This document shows positions 4,386 through 7,312 of a DNA stretch of 7,312 bases, one piece after another. The number at the start of each line of letters is the position of its first letter. Position 1 is the stretch's first letter. A program made the position numbers and the translations under genes. The notes below the pieces were generated by a model, which saw nothing but the letters and a program-made list of their open reading frames with translations, did not search any database and had not been told where the DNA came from. Source of the DNA: Acidobacteriaceae bacterium (GTDB taxonomy: Bacteria; Acidobacteriota; Terriglobia; Terriglobales; SbA1); assembly GCA_003156615.1 (NCBI GenBank), contig PMHI01000012.1, positions 1 to 7,312 on the forward strand, in the 5' to 3' direction.

Positions 4386-7181
4386 ATGACCGCGACAGCC
4401 GTTGAGAAAATCACGCACCTGCCGAATGAACCGCGCGGCCCTGTCCGCCAGAATCCCTCACCCAGGAAAAGGCATCTGCTGCGGTGGAGTTTAGGTGTTC
4501 TGATCGCATGCGGGATCGTTCTGACAGTTCTCCTTGGCTTAGTGCAACAATTTCTCTGGATGCGCGAACTCGACTACGTGGGCATATTCTGGACCCTCCT
4601 GGGGGTCAAGTGGGGAATGTTTGGCGTGGCCTTGGTCTGTGGACTTCTATATCTGGGGATCAATCTTCGCTTTGCAGCCAGGAGCGTCAGCATTTCACGG
4701 GTGCGCGGGCCTTCCCTCAGGGTTGCCACTCCCTCTCCCTCCGGCGGGGTTGTCGCTGCCTCCTCCGATGCAGGCAGAAGAATCAACTTCGATCTAAGCC
4801 CCAAGGTCCTGGTGTTGGCCATCGGTGTGGCCGTCATATTCGCCTCGTTGATATTTGCGGCTGGAGTTTCGAGTGAATGGGACACCTATCTCCGCTTTCG
4901 TTACGGCGGATCGTTCGGGGTGGCCGACCCGCTCTTTGGGGTCGACCTTGGTTTCTACTTCTTCCGTCTTCCATTCTACGAGCTACTGCAGAGTGGTCTC
5001 ACCTTTCTGACGGTGGCCGCTCTTGTGATACTTGGCTTTGTTTCCTTCCTTGGCCTGCGGCAATCCAAGCCCGGCCAAAAATTCACGATTGGCGACAATA
5101 CAGCTCGGCATCTCGTCGTACTTCTCTTCATTTTGGCTGCCACCGTCGGGTGGGGGTTTTATCTGGATCACTACGAGCTCGTCTATTCGACCCTCGGGGT
5201 TGTCTACGGAGCGGGCTATGCAGCTGCGCACGTAACCAGGATCGCCCTTTGGATGATGCTCGGCGCCTCCGTGCTGGCATGTGCGCTTCTCGTGCTCGCT
5301 TTATTCCGTCGTCCGCGAGTGAAGACGTTGGCCCTAGGCATTGGCATTTATGCGGCACTGTATGTAGTCGGAGTACTGGCGTTGCCCTACCTGTTTCAAA
5401 CGTTCGTCGTTCGACCGAGCGAGCTAAGCCTTGAGACGCCGTACCTGCAACATTACATAGGATTCACTCGAAAAGCCTACAATCTTGAGGCAATCCAGGA
5501 AACCGCTTATCCAGCTCTCACCGATCTGACTCCCGACGTTCTCTCTAGAAATCAAGACACGATTCAGAATATTCGTCTCTGGGATTCGCGGCCGTTACTT
5601 CAGACCTACCAACAAACGCAGGCGATTCGTCTCTATTACCAGTTCTATAACGTGGATGTCGATCGCTACCATCTGGCCGATGGCTATCACCAGGTGATGC
5701 TCGCATCCCGTGAACTTGCCACGCAACTACCCGCACAGGCACAAACGTGGGTGAACGAGGAACTGCAGTTCACTCATGGCTACGGGTTGGTCATGAACTT
5801 TGTATCGAAGACCGAAGGCGGAGGTTTTCCGCAGTATCTTGTTAAGAATATTCCTCCCGAATCCCAGTATGCCCGCCTGAATATCTCGCAGCCCGCCATC
5901 TACTACGGAGAGGTGACGCCGGGCTATAAGATCGTGGCGACCGGGATTAAAGAGTTTGATTATCCCAAGGGCAATGAAAATGTTTATACGAGCTACCAGG
6001 GGAAGGGCGGAATTCCGCTGGACAGCATCTGGAAAAGGCTTATGTTTTCCTGGACGCAAACCGACATCAATATCCTGCTCACTTCTTACCTGAGGCCGCA
6101 AAGCAAAATCCAGATTTGGAGAAGCGTGCAGGAGCGTATTTCACAAGTCGCGCCCTTTTTGCTTCTCGACAAGGATCCGTATGCGGTAGTGAGCGAAGGG
6201 AAGCAGTATTGGATTCAGGACGCATATACCACCTCGGACCGTTTCCCCTACTCACAGCCGCAAGCTACTGGTTCGGCAGTGGGAATCAATTACATCCGCA
6301 ACTCCGTAAAGGCCGTCGTGGACATGTATGACGGAACAGTGTCGTTTTACGTGATGGACCCGAAAGATCCCGTTCTCGGACTGTACCGGCGCGCTTTCCC
6401 GGGTGTTTTCAAGGATCTCAGCGAGCTTTCAGCGGATCTGAAGAGCCATCTGCGTTACCCGCAGGATCTCTTCGCCATCCAGGCGAATCAATACGAGAGC
6501 TTCCATATGACCGATCCCCAAGTGTTCTACAACCGGGAAGATCTGTGGGTTGCCCCTGAGGAGAAATACGAGGGTGCAGTCAACTCTATGGAGCCTTATT
6601 ACATACTGATGAAGCTTCCCGGAAGTGAGCAACTTGAGTACCTCATTCTGACTCCTTTCACGCCGCAGAACAGGGATAATATGATCGCTTGGTTGGCGGC
6701 CAGGTGCGACTTCCCCGACTACGGGAAGATGCTGTTCTACGAGCTCCCGAAAGAGAAACTGATCTACGGACCAAACCAGATCAGCGCTATGATCGATCAG
6801 AGCACGACTATTTCTCAACAACTCACGCTGTGGGACCAAAAAGGATCGAATGTAATTCGCGGCAAGCTGATTGTGATCCCGATCGAGAACTCCTTTCTTT
6901 ATGTGGTTCCACTCTATCTCAAAGCACAAGGCACAAATTTCCCTCAACTGAAACGCGTGATCGTGGCAACTGGAGATAAAGTCGTGATGGAACCCACGCT
7001 CGACGAGGCGCTGAGCGCCTTGTTCGGAACATCCCCTGGCCAGCCGTTGCAACCCGGGCAAACCAGCGGGACGCAAGGACTCTTGCCAAAAGCCGTGCTG
7101 GACCAAGCCAGGGCCCAGCTTGCGGAAGCGCAGAAAGCGATCAATTCGCTCAAAGGCCTGCTGGCTACGCCGCCTCGATAG
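4386..7181 (+). CDS. UPF0182 family membrane protein (COG1615)
   Basis: This is an integral membrane protein of unknown function, 931 aa, the usual family size (about 900-1000). After a basic N-terminus there are seven hydrophobic segments at about 34-58, 70-93, 140-161, 200-224, 242-260, 286-307 and 313-341. A large domain of about 590 residues follows, probably outside the membrane. Family hallmarks after TM7 are VVRPSELSLETPYLQHYI, TRKAYNL (361-367), IRLWDSRPLLQTYQQTQ (396-412), YYQFYNVDVDRY, ELQFTHGYG, PAIYYGE (503-509), FDYP and a late YGPNQI block (794-799). The tail from 881 to 900 is rich in Gly, Pro, Gln and Thr, and the last 30 residues (KAVLDQARAQLAEAQKAI) look like a short coiled coil. 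The start is set by GGAGGG 7 nt upstream. The reading frame is intact throughout. Its function is not established, and nothing in the neighbourhood defines it. Confidence 0.95.
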   Translation: MTATAVEKITHLPNEPRGPVRQNPSPRKRHLLRWSLGVLIACGIVLTVLLGLVQQFLWMRELDYVGIFWTLLGVKWGMFGVALVCGLLYLGINLRFAARSVSISRVRGPSLRVATPSPSGGVVAASSDAGRRINFDLSPKVLVLAIGVAVIFASLIFAAGVSSEWDTYLRFRYGGSFGVADPLFGVDLGFYFFRLPFYELLQSGLTFLTVAALVILGFVSFLGLRQSKPGQKFTIGDNTARHLVVLLFILAATVGWGFYLDHYELVYSTLGVVYGAGYAAAHVTRIALWMMLGASVLACALLVLALFRRPRVKTLALGIGIYAALYVVGVLALPYLFQTFVVRPSELSLETPYLQHYIGFTRKAYNLEAIQETAYPALTDLTPDVLSRNQDTIQNIRLWDSRPLLQTYQQTQAIRLYYQFYNVDVDRYHLADGYHQVMLASRELATQLPAQAQTWVNEELQFTHGYGLVMNFVSKTEGGGFPQYLVKNIPPESQYARLNISQPAIYYGEVTPGYKIVATGIKEFDYPKGNENVYTSYQGKGGIPLDSIWKRLMFSWTQTDINILLTSYLRPQSKIQIWRSVQERISQVAPFLLLDKDPYAVVSEGKQYWIQDAYTTSDRFPYSQPQATGSAVGINYIRNSVKAVVDMYDGTVSFYVMDPKDPVLGLYRRAFPGVFKDLSELSADLKSHLRYPQDLFAIQANQYESFHMTDPQVFYNREDLWVAPEEKYEGAVNSMEPYYILMKLPGSEQLEYLILTPFTPQNRDNMIAWLAARCDFPDYGKMLFYELPKEKLIYGPNQISAMIDQSTTISQQLTLWDQKGSNVIRGKLIVIPIENSFLYVVPLYLKAQGTNFPQLKRVIVATGDKVVMEPTLDEALSALFGTSPGQPLQPGQTSGTQGLLPKAVLDQARAQLAEAQKAINSLKGLLATPPR

Positions 7182-7185
7182 GCGG
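7170..7185 (+). other. Small hairpin spanning the UPF0182 stop codon
   Basis: CCGCCT-cgat-AGGCGG can form a 6-bp, GC-rich stem with a 4-nt loop that covers the TAG stop (7179-7181). No run of T follows, so it is not a standard intrinsic terminator. It may only affect mRNA decay or be fortuitous. Confidence 0.25.
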
Positions 7186-7275
7186 GGACACTCAAAGCTG
7201 AAACGCCGATCAGACAACAAACGAAGGGCAATCGCGCGCTGAGCTGAACGTTGAAGATAATTCTTGGGAGGTGTC

Positions 7276-7312
7276 ATGGTGAAACGTAGACCCCGCGATA
7301 ACGAAGCGCAGC
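7276..7312 (+). CDS. Start of a downstream gene (partial), unknown
   Basis: GGGAGG (7266-7271) precedes ATG 7276 by 4 nt and GTG 7279 by 7 nt, in the same frame. The visible peptide is MVKRRPRDNEAQ, very basic and charged, and it runs off the window. The 94-bp gap after UPF0182 on the same strand allows co-transcription. No family can be assigned from 12 residues. Confidence 0.5.
   Translation, partial: MVKRRPRDNEAQ

Noticed and set aside
7170..7190. Rho-independent terminator after UPF0182
   Set aside because: The hairpin exists, but it is followed by ggacactcaaag rather than a T tract.
6429..7277. 282-codon minus-strand ORF opposite the UPF0182 3' half
   Set aside because: It lies entirely antisense to a clear family member, has no recognisable domain, and its Arg/Leu-rich composition is typical of a mirror frame of GC-rich coding DNA.

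Overview
The window looks like a chromosomal segment of a free-living, moderately GC-rich Gram-negative bacterium, most plausibly an acidobacterium. This rests on recall, not a search: an outer-membrane lipoprotein-sorting-like (LolA/RseB-fold) protein of a kind common in Acidobacteriota, a trehalase/glucoamylase-like GH15 enzyme and a UPF0182 membrane protein occur together. No phage, transposase, tRNA, rRNA or CRISPR signal is visible.

Layout. (1) 3-507 (+): 3' part of a LolA-like gene that changes reading frame near base 78. (2) 500-1869 (+): a 12-TM sugar porter of the major facilitator superfamily. It overlaps the previous gene by 8 nt (ATGAATAA) and is broken by a one-base frameshift near 1142 in the central cytoplasmic loop, so the sequence as given encodes two 6-TM halves joined by an ATGA stop/start overlap. 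(3) 1870-2427: a gap between the main genes holding an imperfect tandem repeat (periods 99 and 93 nt). Read on the minus strand, the repeat is a continuous 102-aa ORF (1966-2274) with three SVPGG blocks and a strong Shine-Dalgarno that lies in a 15-bp tandem duplication. A tiny plus-strand ORF with a near-perfect Shine-Dalgarno (1924-2004) overlaps its 3' end. (4) 2428-4236 (+): GH15 glycosidase. Conserved coding continues upstream of the first ATG, and the best Shine-Dalgarno points to a CTG start. (5) 4386-7181 (+): an intact UPF0182 protein with 7 TM segments and a large extracytoplasmic domain. (6) 7276-7312 (+): start of another gene.

Together, the porter and the GH15 enzyme suggest uptake and intracellular hydrolysis of alpha-glucosidic sugar; this is inferred from adjacency and family only. 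The most intriguing element is the minus-strand repeat protein. Its indels between repeats are multiples of three, and most changes within the GALPVISVPGG block are silent, which points to a translated and selected product with no function I recognise. The left part of the window has several gene lesions (two frameshifts and a missing canonical start), while the UPF0182 gene is clean. Either sequence errors or local gene decay could explain this.
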